DNA of 64,000 nucleotides. It comes from Craterostigma plantagineum. Taxonomy: Eukaryota > Streptophyta > Magnoliopsida > Lamiales > Linderniaceae. Shown piece after piece: positions 36,311 to 48,189 of this stretch. Where the stretch lies: positions 25,516 through 89,515 of the forward strand of contig JAPQWV010001414.1 in the NCBI GenBank assembly GCA_027422505.1, given 5' to 3'. Below the pieces are notes generated by a model that was not told the origin of the DNA, did no database searches, and worked only from the letters and a program-made list of their open reading frames with translations. Numbering within the stretch: position 1 is the stretch's first letter; every line of letters starts with the position of its first letter. A program made the position numbers and the translations under genes.

Positions 36311-36720
36311 GAAATTAAAAAATGCAATCTTCCTTCATCCCTCTGTGTTTAGTTCGAGTTCTCAGCATCTTTGTTTTGGACCAATAGTGAACATTATTTA
36401 AAACTCGCGACCCATTAAACTCAACATAAGCACACATCAGTTGCGGTAATGACAACAATCTAAAGCCTGAAATTGACGAAGAAAGGAAGAATCAAGAAAG
36501 ATGACTTGTCTGTGATATTACTTGGAGAAGAGTGATACTCTGCAACTTTCTTTATTTGTTCCCCTAAAGCAAAACACAGTCGGATTTTGCTCGCAACAAG
36601 GCAGAATCAAATCTCTCATTCATATGAACTTATTTAAATCAGCATCCATCAATATGATCAATCCAATCACAGCTCAGAAACCACACAAGACGACAGCTCC
36701 AAGAAAAATGAACAGATTAT
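36311..36720. other. PRK 3' UTR and COPT promoter
   Basis: The short same-strand interval between two genes presumably holds PRK's 3' end and the next promoter. An open frame reading into the COPT gene from 36522 is a chance extension. Nothing else is seen. Confidence 0.5.
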
Positions 36721-37143
36721 TTGAATCCCCCCACCAATCCACCACAACACTTTCTCAACCCCACCGCCTCCGCCGTCGCCGCCGCTCACCGGCCACACCC
36801 ATCGCCACCAATTTCTGCCCCACGTGTCCTTTTACTGGGAAGAGAAGCTCAGTTCTTGTTTCCCAACTGGCCCGACGACCACGCCGGCATGTACGCACTG
36901 TCTCTGATATTCGTCTTTGCGCTGGCCCTCCTAGTGGAATTTCTTACCAGGCTCGAGCTTGTCCGATTGGGTTCGAATCGGGTCGCGGCGGCGTTCTTCA
37001 AGATGGGTTTCAACGCGATTCGGGCCGGGTTCGGGTACTTGGTGATTCTTGCTGTGATGTCTTACAATGGTGGGGTGTTTATTGCGGCGGTTTTAGGCCA
37101 TGCAATTGGGTCCGCGGCCTTCGGCCGTGGGCTTAGGAAATAA
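36721..37143 (+). CDS. COPT: Copper transporter, COPT/Ctr family
   Basis: Small three-helix copper(I) transporter; trimers form the pore at the plasma membrane or in internal membranes. Seen: FLFPNWPDDHAGMYALSLIF (pre-TM1 and TM1), EFLTRLELVRLGSNRVAA (loop), AIRAGFGYLVILAVMSYNGG (TM2, with MSYN at the usual place of the selectivity Met), and TM3 with the GxxxG packing motif GHAIG. No intron, as is usual for COPTs. The family stretch FYWG (copper-entry aromatic site) appears in another frame near 36830, so one base is probably missing around 36839. The N-terminus is therefore unsure: an ATG at 36709 or a nearby one is the likely start. No Met-rich N-terminal motif is apparent. Confidence 0.88.
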   Translation: MNPPTNPPQHFLNPTASAVAAAHRPHPSPPISAPRVLLLGREAQFLFPNWPDDHAGMYALSLIFVFALALLVEFLTRLELVRLGSNRVAAAFFKMGFNAIRAGFGYLVILAVMSYNGGVFIAAVLGHAIGSAAFGRGLRK

Positions 37144-38504
37144 CAAATGTCGGCTTTTGTTGGGCTTTCTCTTACATGAAATAGTTGAGTTATTTTGTAT
37201 TTTTAAGTATCTTTTATGAAAGCATCTTAAGTTTTAATGCATATAAAAATAAAAGCCAAAAATAGGATCATATAATGCCATTGGAGAATAGTCCCCCCAA
37301 GAGGATTTGGGTGAGAAGTGTAAGCTAACAATATTCTCTTCTCTGGAATCGAACTATTCGATAAATCCTCATACTAGTTTTTTTTCTTCTCCATGACATT
37401 TGGGTCCCTGAATTGTTGCGATATTTCAATCGGGTCCCATGTCATATTATTATCCCCTCAAAAGAGAAAGAAAACTAATGCTTGATCAAAACATTCACTT
37501 GGTTTTTTTTTACTTTTTACTTCTTTTTCTATAAATAATGGAAGAAATGGCAGCACAACTCACAGTTAATTTGCATGCAACGAACACCATCACGTAGCTA
37601 CCACTCACGGCCCACGTGTTTCCTTTATTTACAGTTTTAACATCCAATGATTTCTTTATAATTGCCGTCTTCTTTTTCTAATGAACATACTTTTCTTTCA
37701 CCCTTTTCTCGATTTTGACCCTTTAATATTACTTTCTGCAATCCCCAGTGCCATAAAAACCGTTTCTTTTAATACTACTCGTCTCTTATTATTTATCCAT
37801 ATGTATTAGCTCCAAGCATAGCATAGACTAAAGGGAAGAAGACTCCGCGGTGCGCCTAACTCAGGTATCTTTCTTTATCATAAGACGGTTATTACAAAGA
37901 AACGAAAAACTGAATTTTTGTGGATAGTTTCTGCAAGCGTTCTTCATCAAGTTCTTGGCAATACGGAATTGAAAGTGTACCTGGATCTGAGATTAGAAGA
38001 CTCTCTTGGTAAGCATAGGTCTGTAGTATGCGTTGAATACCTCGCTGTTTGTCGTCTGAACTGTTTTGGTATTGTATTCTCCGTCCAACCATTGTTGACC
38101 TTTTTTCATTTTGACTTGTGGAAATTTCATCCTTTCTGCTTACTGATACGCCCGCCATGGTTTAGTTGCTGATTTCCTTGATTGTAAAACTAAACTATCG
38201 TTGTAACAAATGATTTGATAGGACTTTCTTGGACAGAGGTGCTTATAAAACAATCTCAAGGCTGTTGACGTTCTAGTTGTTTTGGGGGAATTGAAGAGCA
38301 AGTGGATTTAATTTTGGCATATGATTTAGCTGTGATATCATCAAGCAGAGAACCACAGTTTCGATTGCTCTTGCCTCTACACGCTTTGTTCAGTAGTTCT
38401 CAGCGTGTGAAAATCTTAGGAAAGGTTGAATCTTTGTCTTGTTGAAGCATCCATATACACTTATATTAGACATTATTCTTGATTAGATATAGCCAGGAAA
38501 GAGT
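37144..38504. other. Intergenic region and probable 5' UTR intron of the DUF716 gene
   Basis: No coding sequence is recognised. CTCAG|GTATC near 37864 and an acceptor GCCAG near 38494, ten bases before the next ATG, could mark a leader intron of the DUF716 gene. This is inference from splice consensus only. Confidence 0.4.
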
Positions 38505-39389
38505 ATGGGTTCTTTCAAGGGCCACCTAGTTCCTGGGACACTATTTCTTGTTATTGGAATATGGCACACATGGAGCTCGATAGTTCGATTCGTTTCAAAC
38601 CGTAAATCGTTTCGGGTCAGAGTTTGGAACCCAGTTCCTGGATTCGGCGGGAATCTCAAGTACTTGGAGCTCTACGTCATTACGATTGGAGGCTTCATCG
38701 ATCTGTGCATAGAGTTTCTATATTCGACCCATCTCAGAATCTTCGATCACGGAGCTTTGAACCCTTCTCATTTGAACAACTTCGAGCATTCTGGGATGCT
38801 CTTATGTTCTTCATCTTCGGCTTGATCGTGCTCTTCTCCGAGAAGACAAGGTCAGTTCGCACCTTTTCCCTGCAATCTTAACTTGTTATTTCTGCAGAAA
38901 CTGACGAATATCGTTCTAAACTTTTTACGCAGATTTCTCCCGTTGCCAGATGGAGCTCTATGCTTCATAGCCTCAGCAGCATTCACAGCAGAGTACCTCT
39001 TATTCTACTTCCACTCAACCACGCACAAGGGCCTCGAAGGATATTACCATTGGATCCTCGTCCTTCTCATCGGTCTATGCATACTATCAACTATTACAGG
39101 GGCAATAATGCCCACAAGTTTTCCCGTCGATATAACCGCTGCCATCGCCATAACCCTCCAAGGACTTTGGTTCTATCAGACAGCTTTTACTCTGTACGGT
39201 TCTATGATGCCTGAAGGCTGTACGCTCGTTGGCAATGACGTTACATGTCGTTCGAAGGAACACGAAGTTCGTGGAGAGATTCTGGCCAACTTTCAGCTGT
39301 TTGTGCATGTTTTCTCCGTTCTTTTGTGTTGTTGTGGGGCTTATATTTACGCAGAGCCACGGTTTGGCCTTTCAAGTGATGCGATATGA
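38505..39389 (+). CDS. DUF716/TMEM45 family multi-pass membrane protein
   Basis: Two exons, 38505-38850 and 38933-39389. Starts MGSFKGHLVPGTLFLVIGIW, a typical N-terminus of plant TMEM45/DUF716 proteins. About seven hydrophobic segments follow, including FFIFGLIVLFSEKT, ALCFIASAAFTAEYLLFYFH, ILVLLIGLCILSTITGAIMP and AITLQGLWFYQTAFTLYG. HSTTHKGLEGYYH is a conserved His-rich loop. The C-terminus is short. Some plant members have been linked to virus or stress responses, but the molecular role is unknown. The frame shifts by one base near 38796 (HSGM then ALMFF), again best explained by a missing G. Confidence 0.88.
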
Positions 39390-39576
39390 GCACGAAACCA
39401 CATTCGTCGTGGCAAAGATTTCTTCTTTTTTATTTTTTCCCTCGGTTGAGTCCATTTTCATGTAATGAAACTGTTATTTTGACATAGTTTGGTTGGAACA
39501 AACCATATTTCTATTACAACTGGATAATAAGGATCAACAAATCCAAACATGAAAGGTTTAGCACAAGGGCATTCAT
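39390..39576. other. Convergent 3' ends of DUF716 and MOB1 genes
   Basis: Only about 190 bases separate the two facing stop codons, so the 3' UTRs probably meet or overlap. Confidence 0.6.
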
Positions 39577-41084
39577 TTAATAGGGGACGATGGATTCTAT
39601 GAGCTCTTGAAGTGGGCGAGTTCTTTCTTGTCTATCAGCGTGAATTCCTGCAAGAAGAAAAGGAAACGAAATACGAATCATACGTCGAAACTAACTCAGA
39701 ACAGAACATTGAGGAGCTTATCGTTTTGCTTACACAGGTGAAAAGGATGAAATGCTTGAAGCAGGTATTTAAATGAGCCTCCGATTTTAGGCTCACAATC
39801 TTCTGAAAATGAGAGTGGTATATATGCGCATAGACGCGGAATAAACGCTTGAAGATAGTCTTCACCACATCCTTAAAGTTCGAAGGAAACGGCGCCCTAA
39901 GCAGATCATCGTGTGTTATCTTCGAATCTACCAAAATAAATGTAATAAAATCTCCAACTAGAATTGCTGTCATTACTTACCCAGTTTTTGAGGAAAGATG
40001 GACTCGTCGTCCAACTGGGATTCGATCCAATCCATCAGATATTCGACGTACTTTGGAGCTGAAACTTCTATTGGTTTCTTTATCTGTACGCCGTCTGCCC
40101 ATCTGTACTCATACCTGCGACCAAAGTTCGTCAAATTTCTTCGAAAAATATATGGCTCGAAAATATGATTAAATGGGGACATACTTGGGGCCAGCAGACA
40201 TTGTTGGGCAGTTTTCTGCTGTACAGAACTCTGTTAACGTTCCATAGAGAAGATTCACCTGGTTGAAGAAGTCTACCGCTGAAAAATTCAAGAACCCTTT
40301 CGTTTAACATCGATTTTATCTCATTTCTCATTAGGCGAATAGAATCATAAGAGGAGAAAGAGATTACTGTTGACAGCGAGCCATTCGTTTATGTCTTCGC
40401 CGGGAGGAAGACGAACAGCTTCTCTCAAGTTTCCACTGCCTAGAGTAGCATCGATATGCTGCCTTAGCTGTGCTCCCTGAACCATCATCAAAAGGATAGA
40501 CTTTATGACATAAGTTTTCAAGATTGGCAAACATGTTATCCATCCCATCCACGTGTTTTCGCAGCATGGAATCGATCGCTATATAAATGAAACTGCACTA
40601 AATTCACGAAAAAAAAAGAAAATCGGAAAGAAAAATGAGGAAAAAACTAATAACTGGATATCAAAGATGGGATCTTTTTATTAGTACATCATCATCATCA
40701 TGGCACTTGGCGGAGTTAAACATCAAAATTAATCTCAAACAAGCCTAATGAAACAAATATGAATATGATGATTCTCATTCATGGTGATAAAAACATGATG
40801 AAAAAATCGGAAATATTACCTTACTCCCAGACGGGGCACTTTTCTTGGGCCTGAAAGTTCTTTGATTCCTATTCATAAACAGGGAAAATTCGATCGTCAC
40901 ACGTAGCAATAAATGATCAATCTTTTACATTCCAATCAGACAATCACAACCCATATGAGAAAAAGGCAATAAAAACCAAATTGCAAGAAATACATGATTA
41001 CCTGGCAGATCTTGATGGGAAATAAGAAGCGTATGAAAGAAATAGATAAAGAAAATGTTACCTGCCAAGGCCGAAGAGACTCAT
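39577..41084 (-). CDS. MOB1: MOB kinase activator-like 1
   Basis: Adaptor that activates NDR/LATS-type kinases in cell division and growth control. Seven exons: 41084-41062, 40868-40820, 40476-40368, 40278-40185, 40114-39981, 39896-39734 and 39647-39577. Seen: [57 protein letters not shown] (with the zinc-site cysteines), [35 protein letters not shown], and [14 protein letters not shown] (zinc-site His). Near full length, about 215 residues. The 5' exon is only 23 bases. One-base losses near 39614 (before LQELIES-type end) and at the exon 5/6 joint (about 39896) break the assembled frame. Very high conservation makes the call certain. Confidence 0.95.
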
Positions 41085-43987
41085 GGCTGCTTACAGAGAT
41101 GGACAGAGAAGGAACTGATGAATCAAATGACAGCGAAGGAATGAAAAAGCAATGATCTTTAACAACAAAAAATAACAATTCCAGGTATGATATTAATTAT
41201 TATATAGTAAATAGTATGTGTGTGAATCACTGTGTGTATATGATAGTGGCCAGCTGGCACGACTGATATCGAGTGTAAAGTGTCAAGAAAAGCTGTCGGG
41301 CACTGATTTTGGGATCCAATCGACTGAAATCAGACCACTTCATATCACAGTACATATGATGGCAGATTCTTCATTTTCTCTTTTTTAATTACAACGTTTA
41401 TATTATTGCCCATCAGCATCGTTTCATGTGGGATGATCTTAAATGGGCCGATGGTAAAAATGGCTCATTGTTAAAATCATATACGAGGCCCAAATACTTG
41501 ACAACAGAGTCTAATGGGCCCTAAGAGACTCAAAATCGCATGAGTTGACACTTTGCATCTTTTGAAATGCTCAATTAGGATGTGAATGATCAACTAAAAA
41601 AAAGGAAGCATATGATTAAAGCGAATCAGTTTCTTGGGAATATGAAAACAAAGGGAATTCATTGGATTGAATCCATGTTCTTGCATGTTAAGAAAAGAAA
41701 TAAGAACCTTCCATCATGTCTCAAACGTTACTCCAACAACTTTATCGTTTAATTGTTATATAAAAAAACTATTATAAAGAAGGGGAATCAAGCTTTAAAG
41801 CACACATACACAAAGCTTATCGGTTGTGCTAAATATTTGAAATTCATTGCAAGGATTGGCTTGGAAGTTAAAATGGACTAAGATGATTTACCATATCTAA
41901 CCAAATGTTTGACTTTTCATTTAAAAAAAAAAAGAAAAAATAGTATATTTCTTAAAAATAGATAGCCACAAACAATTATTTGTGCAGCAATGAGCACTTG
42001 ATTCTTGTTTGCGATGGGAAATAGGTATTTATTAGTGGTGAGGTAAGACAAAGACAACGGGAGAATCGATGGCATAGTCCAAATTCCTAATATTTACTGT
42101 TTTTTGTAGAATGTTTATTATTATGCGTTGCTTGTATAGCACATCTACTATAAATTTTCAGAATCATTATTGCATCAGCCCACCAATGTCAATCTCCGCT
42201 CCAATTGAAAACAGAGCAACCTACGTTTTCCACCTATAATTAATCTTAGATATCACACTAACTATCTTCTTGGAATCATCTAATCCTCTTAATAGGCACA
42301 CCAATAATTTAAAAATGATATAAAGTGTGACTATTGCATCTTTGTCATATATATGCATATTAAAGAATTTTATGTTGCTCAACTTATGTACCCACCTTAT
42401 GTGGGCGGACACCCTGTTGACGTAACACCGATGTGCCATTTCAACATCACACATCAAAAGTGGAATATTACGACATGTGAAGCATAATGTTATAATGATC
42501 ATGCGTATGATCACACAACACTTTTCTTTTCTTTTCTTTTCCGCATCGTATTCCGCGGACCAAACACACCACTAAGATTATGTCGTTTTAATTAACACTT
42601 CTATGTGCCATTAATCGACATTTTGGATGCTGATGTAGCATACAATTTTACGTGTCTATGAAATATATCGCGTTAATATGCCACATCAGCATCCCAAATG
42701 TCGATAAATGACACATAGAATGTGTTAATTAAGACGACATAACCTTATGTGTCGATGTGAGATGTTGAAATGACATGAATCAACAGGTGCTCACATAAGG
42801 TGAACGCCGTACAATTCCTCCGTTACTACTGTATATAATAATACAAAGACAAATTGGGCCCAATATGTCTACCGATCGAATACCTTGTGAGAATATAGAA
42901 CATGCTCTACCGTAATCGCTCAGAGTACAATTCCTTGACCACCAGGTACAATACTTCATGCATTAAACCGTTCGATAATGGCCCTGAAATATGACGGCGA
43001 TATACCTACCCCTCTCTCTCTCATATTATATATATAATACCTAATACCACCTTGTCTCCACTTTCGAGTTCTCTTTTCTAGCTTGACCTTACAATATTAA
43101 AAAATCTCTCTCCCCCGCTCTCTCTCCATCTCTCTCAGACACGAAAGCTGTGACTTGCATGCCTGAAGATATTTGAAATATGCCATAGCTTCAATCAATC
43201 TGCATGAGAGAAAGATCCCATTTTTATATCAGTTTCGGGTGGTGGATTTGACGAAGAATATAATGCCAACTTCCTTTTTCAAAGGGTGCTTAATATATGG
43301 TAAAGATTGTAGCTTTAGGTGATTAAAATTTTTAATGTTCTTCAGAGCTCGCTCCTTTTATTGGTTTATTATTTCCAATCATGAGTGGTTTGTTAAGAAG
43401 GTATTCGTGGTATTGTTATGTCACTATCAGCTGCTGTGAACTGTATACGGACATCAACTTTCATTCTTTTGTCTGAAACAAGCATTCACCTATACCTTTC
43501 GCTGCTCGACATTTCTGCTTTCGTTTACAAAAGCGCTGAAACCTTCCGCGTACGTTATGTTTCAACTGTATCTTATCAGCTTTTTTGGTCATGTATTTAT
43601 TAATGACAAGAAACAGGGAAGAAAAAAACCGAAGCTTGTGTAGTGATTGTAGTTGCCGAGTTAGGCGTGCGTTGTTTGTTCTCTTACCGAATGTTGTCGG
43701 AAAACTCGGCACAAGATCCCCATCTCTTTATTCTCTCTGTCTATTTAGCAGCCCAAGTTTTTTTTTTCTTTTGTTTATCTTGTCTAATTTTAAATTGTTT
43801 ATTGAGAGTTTTGATATTTCAATTCTTGGGATTTCGTTGTGGGGTATAGGAGCCGATGGGTACTACGAACATATATTTAATTTTCTGCGTTTCAGGTGAA
43901 TCAGTACATAAAGAACAAAGAAAATAACAGCTGAAGAAGAAGAAGAAAGAGGAACATATTAGTGCCAAAACACATAGCTTAGAAAAG
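41085..43987. other. Intergenic region between MOB1 and BRX-like genes
   Basis: Divergent promoters lie at its two ends. It contains an inverted-repeat element (42391-42802), poly-A/T runs, and a CT-rich leader around 43010-43140 upstream of the BRX-like gene. Open frames at 43418-43899 look like 5' UTR chance frames. Confidence 0.55.
42391..42802. mobile_element. Foldback/MITE-like palindromic element
   Basis: The inner arms 42573-42651 and 42678-42752 are about 75 bases and strongly complementary (both read ATGTCGTTTTAATTAACAC or close). Outer arms around 42391-42460 and 42755-42802 pair again (ACCTTATGTG, CTGTTGA, CATTTCAACATC). The left side holds extra unpaired sequence, including a TTTTC run. 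No coding capacity. Confidence 0.7.
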
Positions 43988-46105
43988 ATGTTAACTTGTA
44001 TCACGTGCTCAAAGCAAAGAGCAGAAGATGGCGAAGACGGCGAATCCCATCGTGAGAATCCCAACACTAAAGAGGCCATCAAAAGCCTAACCACGCAGGT
44101 TCCAAGCTACTGTTCTGACACTATATATTACTTACATTTACATATCCATGCTATGATTTATTTTAAATAATGCTCCACTCCAACTACATACACAAATTCA
44201 TGTATTATAGTAATGGGGAGGCTACTATGCTATGGACAGGTTAACACTGTTTGCTTTCTTCCTTCTGCGTTGCGTATCGCATAGCTTCATGACTTTCTTT
44301 CTCTATTCATGAATGTGATCAAAGGGATATAGGGTTGCTTTTCCCACTATCGATGCAAGGATTTCACTTTCATTTGCTTTTTTTTTTGCTTTTTTCTTTT
44401 ATAAATCTGGGTTGAAGTTGGCGCGCTTTACTTTGTTGGGTTTGATTTTCACTTCAACATCTTATTCATGTCATATAATCTGCTGTGTCTCATTATGTTT
44501 AAGCCAAGTCATGCTATTGGGATCTCATAAAAAAAAATATCAAAATAGTTTATATATCAGCTCTAGGAGATGCTTAGGACGACTGCACACAACAACAGCT
44601 ACTTTAGCCTGCAGTTGTATGCACTGGAATCTCAGGCATAGGCCAATTAATGTCAGCCTTTCTCTTTAATTCAAACTGCGAAGCTTTTCTTGGATTGATG
44701 AGCTTACGTTCAACTGAATCATATTCTGGGATTTTAAGCCCTTAAGCTGGGGGGCCCTTGTGCAAAAATAATTCTCATGGCCTAAGGAAAGAAAAAAAGG
44801 GGGGCTTCTATAATGAAAGATTTGATTTTGACATGTTAGAATCTCTCATTTAAATCTGCATTGTCTGATATTGTTGCAAAGTAGAGTTGTTCTAATCTCA
44901 AATAGCATAAAAGTCTTGAACACACTGTTCCATAATCTTTTTTTGTGCTCCATAATCAGATAAAGGACATAGCTTTAAAAGTCTCGGGATCGCACAAAGG
45001 CATTAAAACCCGCCGAGCCAACGAGCTTCGAGAATGTTCCAAGATATTCCCGCGACTTCGATGCAATAGCCGAAGGTATCCCTTATCCATTTGGACACCA
45101 TGGGAGTTCGACTTCAATCCCTGTCTGGCATTACACAAGCAAGCAGATACAGCGTGCTCCTCCTCCCCCTCGTCCCAGTTCAGATTTTGGAGGAAGAGAA
45201 TCTGTGTTTGAAGATGAGGAAGAATCTAAAGAATGGACCGCCAAGTCGAGCCTGGCGTTCAGATCACCTTCGTCGCGCTAGCACGCGGAGGAAATGATCT
45301 CAAACGCATCCGTTTCAGGTTAGTTTAAGATTCGTTACAGTAACCATGTGCCTTAAACTCTTTCCCTTTGCAAAAGTGATTTTAGTTTACAATTGGACAT
45401 TGATGTTTCTTGAAGCCGGGAAATGTTCAACAAATGGCAAGCTCAGAGGTGGTGGGGAGAGAATTACGATAGGATCATGGAGCTGTACAACGTCCAGAAA
45501 TTCGCCCTGAACACCCGGGAAGATCTGAAGATGGAGTAAGAACAATACCTCTAATCTTCTTTTCTTTCTGTTTTCTTCGTAAAGCTAAACTTTTGCATCT
45601 ACTGTCTCTTCGATATTGCAGAGAGATTCGACCTATTCGAGGCTTGGTTCTGCTCAAGAAAGCCCTCGAATGACTCCAACGTATTATAATCGACCAAACG
45701 GTCCTAACCACTTTGGCGTTGGATCGAGTGGATGGCCGACAACAGCAAAGGGCGAAGCCTCTTCAGTGGAAGTTTCTAGAACGACGACGTCGTCGAGGGA
45801 TGATGCTGCTTCTATTAGCAACGCTAGCGAGATAGAATCTGAGTGGATCGAAGAAGACGAGGCTGGAGTTTACATAACTATAAGACAGTTAGCTGATGGT
45901 ACAGAGAACTTCGACGCGTTAGATTCAGGTATGAATATAACATCAACATTTTACCAGTAAAAACAAACTCATATTAACTAGATAAGTAACTGTATTATGG
46001 GACGGTTGGTTTTTATTACAGTCGTGAAAGGTTGGGGAGTTGCACGCAAAGCAGTGGTGGGAGACTAACCGAGAGAGGATACAAGCTCAGTATCGTCTTT
46101 GTTGA
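43988..46105 (+). CDS. BRXL: BREVIS RADIX-like protein
   Basis: Plant-specific plasma-membrane and nuclear regulator of root growth, vascular development and polarity, tied to auxin and brassinosteroid signalling. Five exons: 43988-44098, 44960-45318, 45416-45535, 45622-45928 and 46022-46105. Seen: N-terminal MLTCITCSKQ with cysteines that are palmitoylation candidates; the IKDIALKVSG motif; first BRX domain GVQITFVALARGGNDLKRIR, then REMFNKWQAQRWWGENYDRI; linker; acidic ESEWIEEDEAGVYITIRQLA; second BRX domain with the WWETNRERIQ-type end. Two BRX domains are diagnostic. One-base losses near 45243, 45536, 45909 and 46034 break the written frames. Its 3' end faces the ARF gene, stops 248 bases apart. 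Confidence 0.92.
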
Positions 46106-46353
46106 CAGATCAACACGGACATACGCAGATGTTCTTTTCAGATAACATATGATGTTAAGTTTCATTATTAGCAGCAGAGTGTTTGTTTCTATGATTAACT
46201 AATTCGAAAAGTTTGACTGAAGAAACATCTTAGCATTGTTTTAGACAAACAGTTTCCTCCACTTCTTTCTTACTTAATGAAAAGCCATAGCATATATACA
46301 GTCAAGAACAATTCACATCCTCTAGTACCTATTTACAGACAGACCAATAATCA
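46106..46353. other. Convergent 3' ends of BRX-like and ARF genes
   Basis: A short spacer shared by the two facing 3' UTRs. Nothing else is seen. Confidence 0.55.
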
Positions 46354-48149
46354 TCAACTGTTCGAATCAGAGAAGTCGTTTCCAAGAATCGGCAGTTTGC
46401 TTCCTTTCATCGTTTTCACGAGTTGGGTAGAACAAATCAAGATTCTCCTTACCATATTGCAAAATTCTCTGCAAGGTAAATTAGCATGCTTTCTATTAGC
46501 AAGGAATCCTCCTGAATATAGCAAGTTCAAGGTAATAGAATTAAACAGACTTAGCCCAAGGATCGTCTCCTACGAGCATCATATCCCCTTCGTCGTCGGT
46601 GAAAACAACTTCCCATTTATTTCTCGGCCTCAGTTCTCCTCTAATGTCGAACATCTCTTCGAGCTCGTTTATGAGATCATCATATCCTTTCAACAGCGTC
46701 AAATCCACGGCTCTACCCACTGCAACTCCTTGCATTTGTACCTTTCCAAAGAGATTTAGGATAAAAATTGCAGTCTTTGGGCTGTGAAATATTGAGAAGT
46801 CAACGTTAACCATACCTTCGTACGGCTTCTAGAGCAGTTGCTTTGTCTGATCTGCACTTGAAACTTGCCAAGCTTTACGTCTTCCTTGGAATCTTTCGAA
46901 AGGCCTGATTTTGGATCAGAGTCATCCGAGGACAGAGTATTTAGAGTGTGCAGTTCAGTAATAGCATCGTCTGATACACAAACAGCTTCGCTTTGAGTAG
47001 CTATAAGATTCAAAGCCGAACAATCTACATGAAGGAACATTGTGGTTGGATTTTTTGCTCTCTTCGGCTTTAGGTGAGGAAGCGTTTAATAACAGTGGTT
47101 CTTGAGTTCGAGGCCTTTTGTGCTTGGGCACCACTGGCAATGGCTGAATTGGATTAATGGGTATTGATGATGGAAGAAAAAGGCTCGATTTCCCATGGAG
47201 AAACTTTGTCTGGCCTGGCTAGGAGGCAGGTTCATCCCATTGAACCTAAGAACATCAAGACAACATGGGAGAAAATTCAGATTTAGGCAAAGAAACATGA
47301 AATTTGTCTGGTAATAACAGAGCATAGTATACTGACCTTCAATGATCTCCACGGAGAATTCTTCCAATGAGGACAAAAGTCATCGACGCCGGTGATTGTT
47401 CCTGAAAACCTGCTCAGTTGGTCGGCGAAAAAAAAAAGAGAGAAAAAGAAAGAAAAAAGTTAGCTACTTGAATTGAAATTAAAAAACACATTGATGATTT
47501 ACTTATGCGAATGATCACCTCCTCTCAGGGGAATCATCTCCCTCAAATTGCATCTTGAACTTCATTCCAACTCCAAAACCATGGTATACGGCTTCGAGAT
47601 ACTTGTTCAGACCAATGATAAACTGGCTTGCCCTAGAATACGATGAGAAGAAAGAAAGGTAAAATGAATATGACGTGATAGAGCGACGTATAAGCTTTAT
47701 GCATATAACATAAATCAACACAACCTTGGTTTGTAATAAACAACAAACATGGTTTGAGTAGAATGGCATGAGATGCAGTTGCAAGAACTCCCACGTGCAT
47801 GCTATGACTTGAAATCACAGAAGAAGGCATCATTGAACTCTGTTGACGAGCGTGGCGCCTAACTCCAACTCGTAACTCTCCATTTTCTCCTCTATATATA
47901 TTAGGGAGAGAAATATCCGTAAGAAGGAATTAGGCAAAGCATATATCACCACTCACTATAGCAGCACAAATAATCAGATGAGATACCTCATAAATACGAA
48001 ATAATCTCCAGCAACTAATCTCTTGGAAGTAACAAAAGTACTCCATCCAGTTGTAAGCAAGTGCCTCCGAGGTTGTCCTGTTCCGTTTAAAATTTAAATC
48101 AGACCTATATTGTGTTTCTAGGTAGATGAGATCAAATGATATATATATA

Positions 48150-48189
<40 letters not shown>

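Noticed and set aside
36522..37136. 204-residue frame overlapping COPT
   Set aside because: Arg-rich shadow in another frame; only a short stretch around 36800-36850 may belong to the COPT N-terminus because of a missing base.
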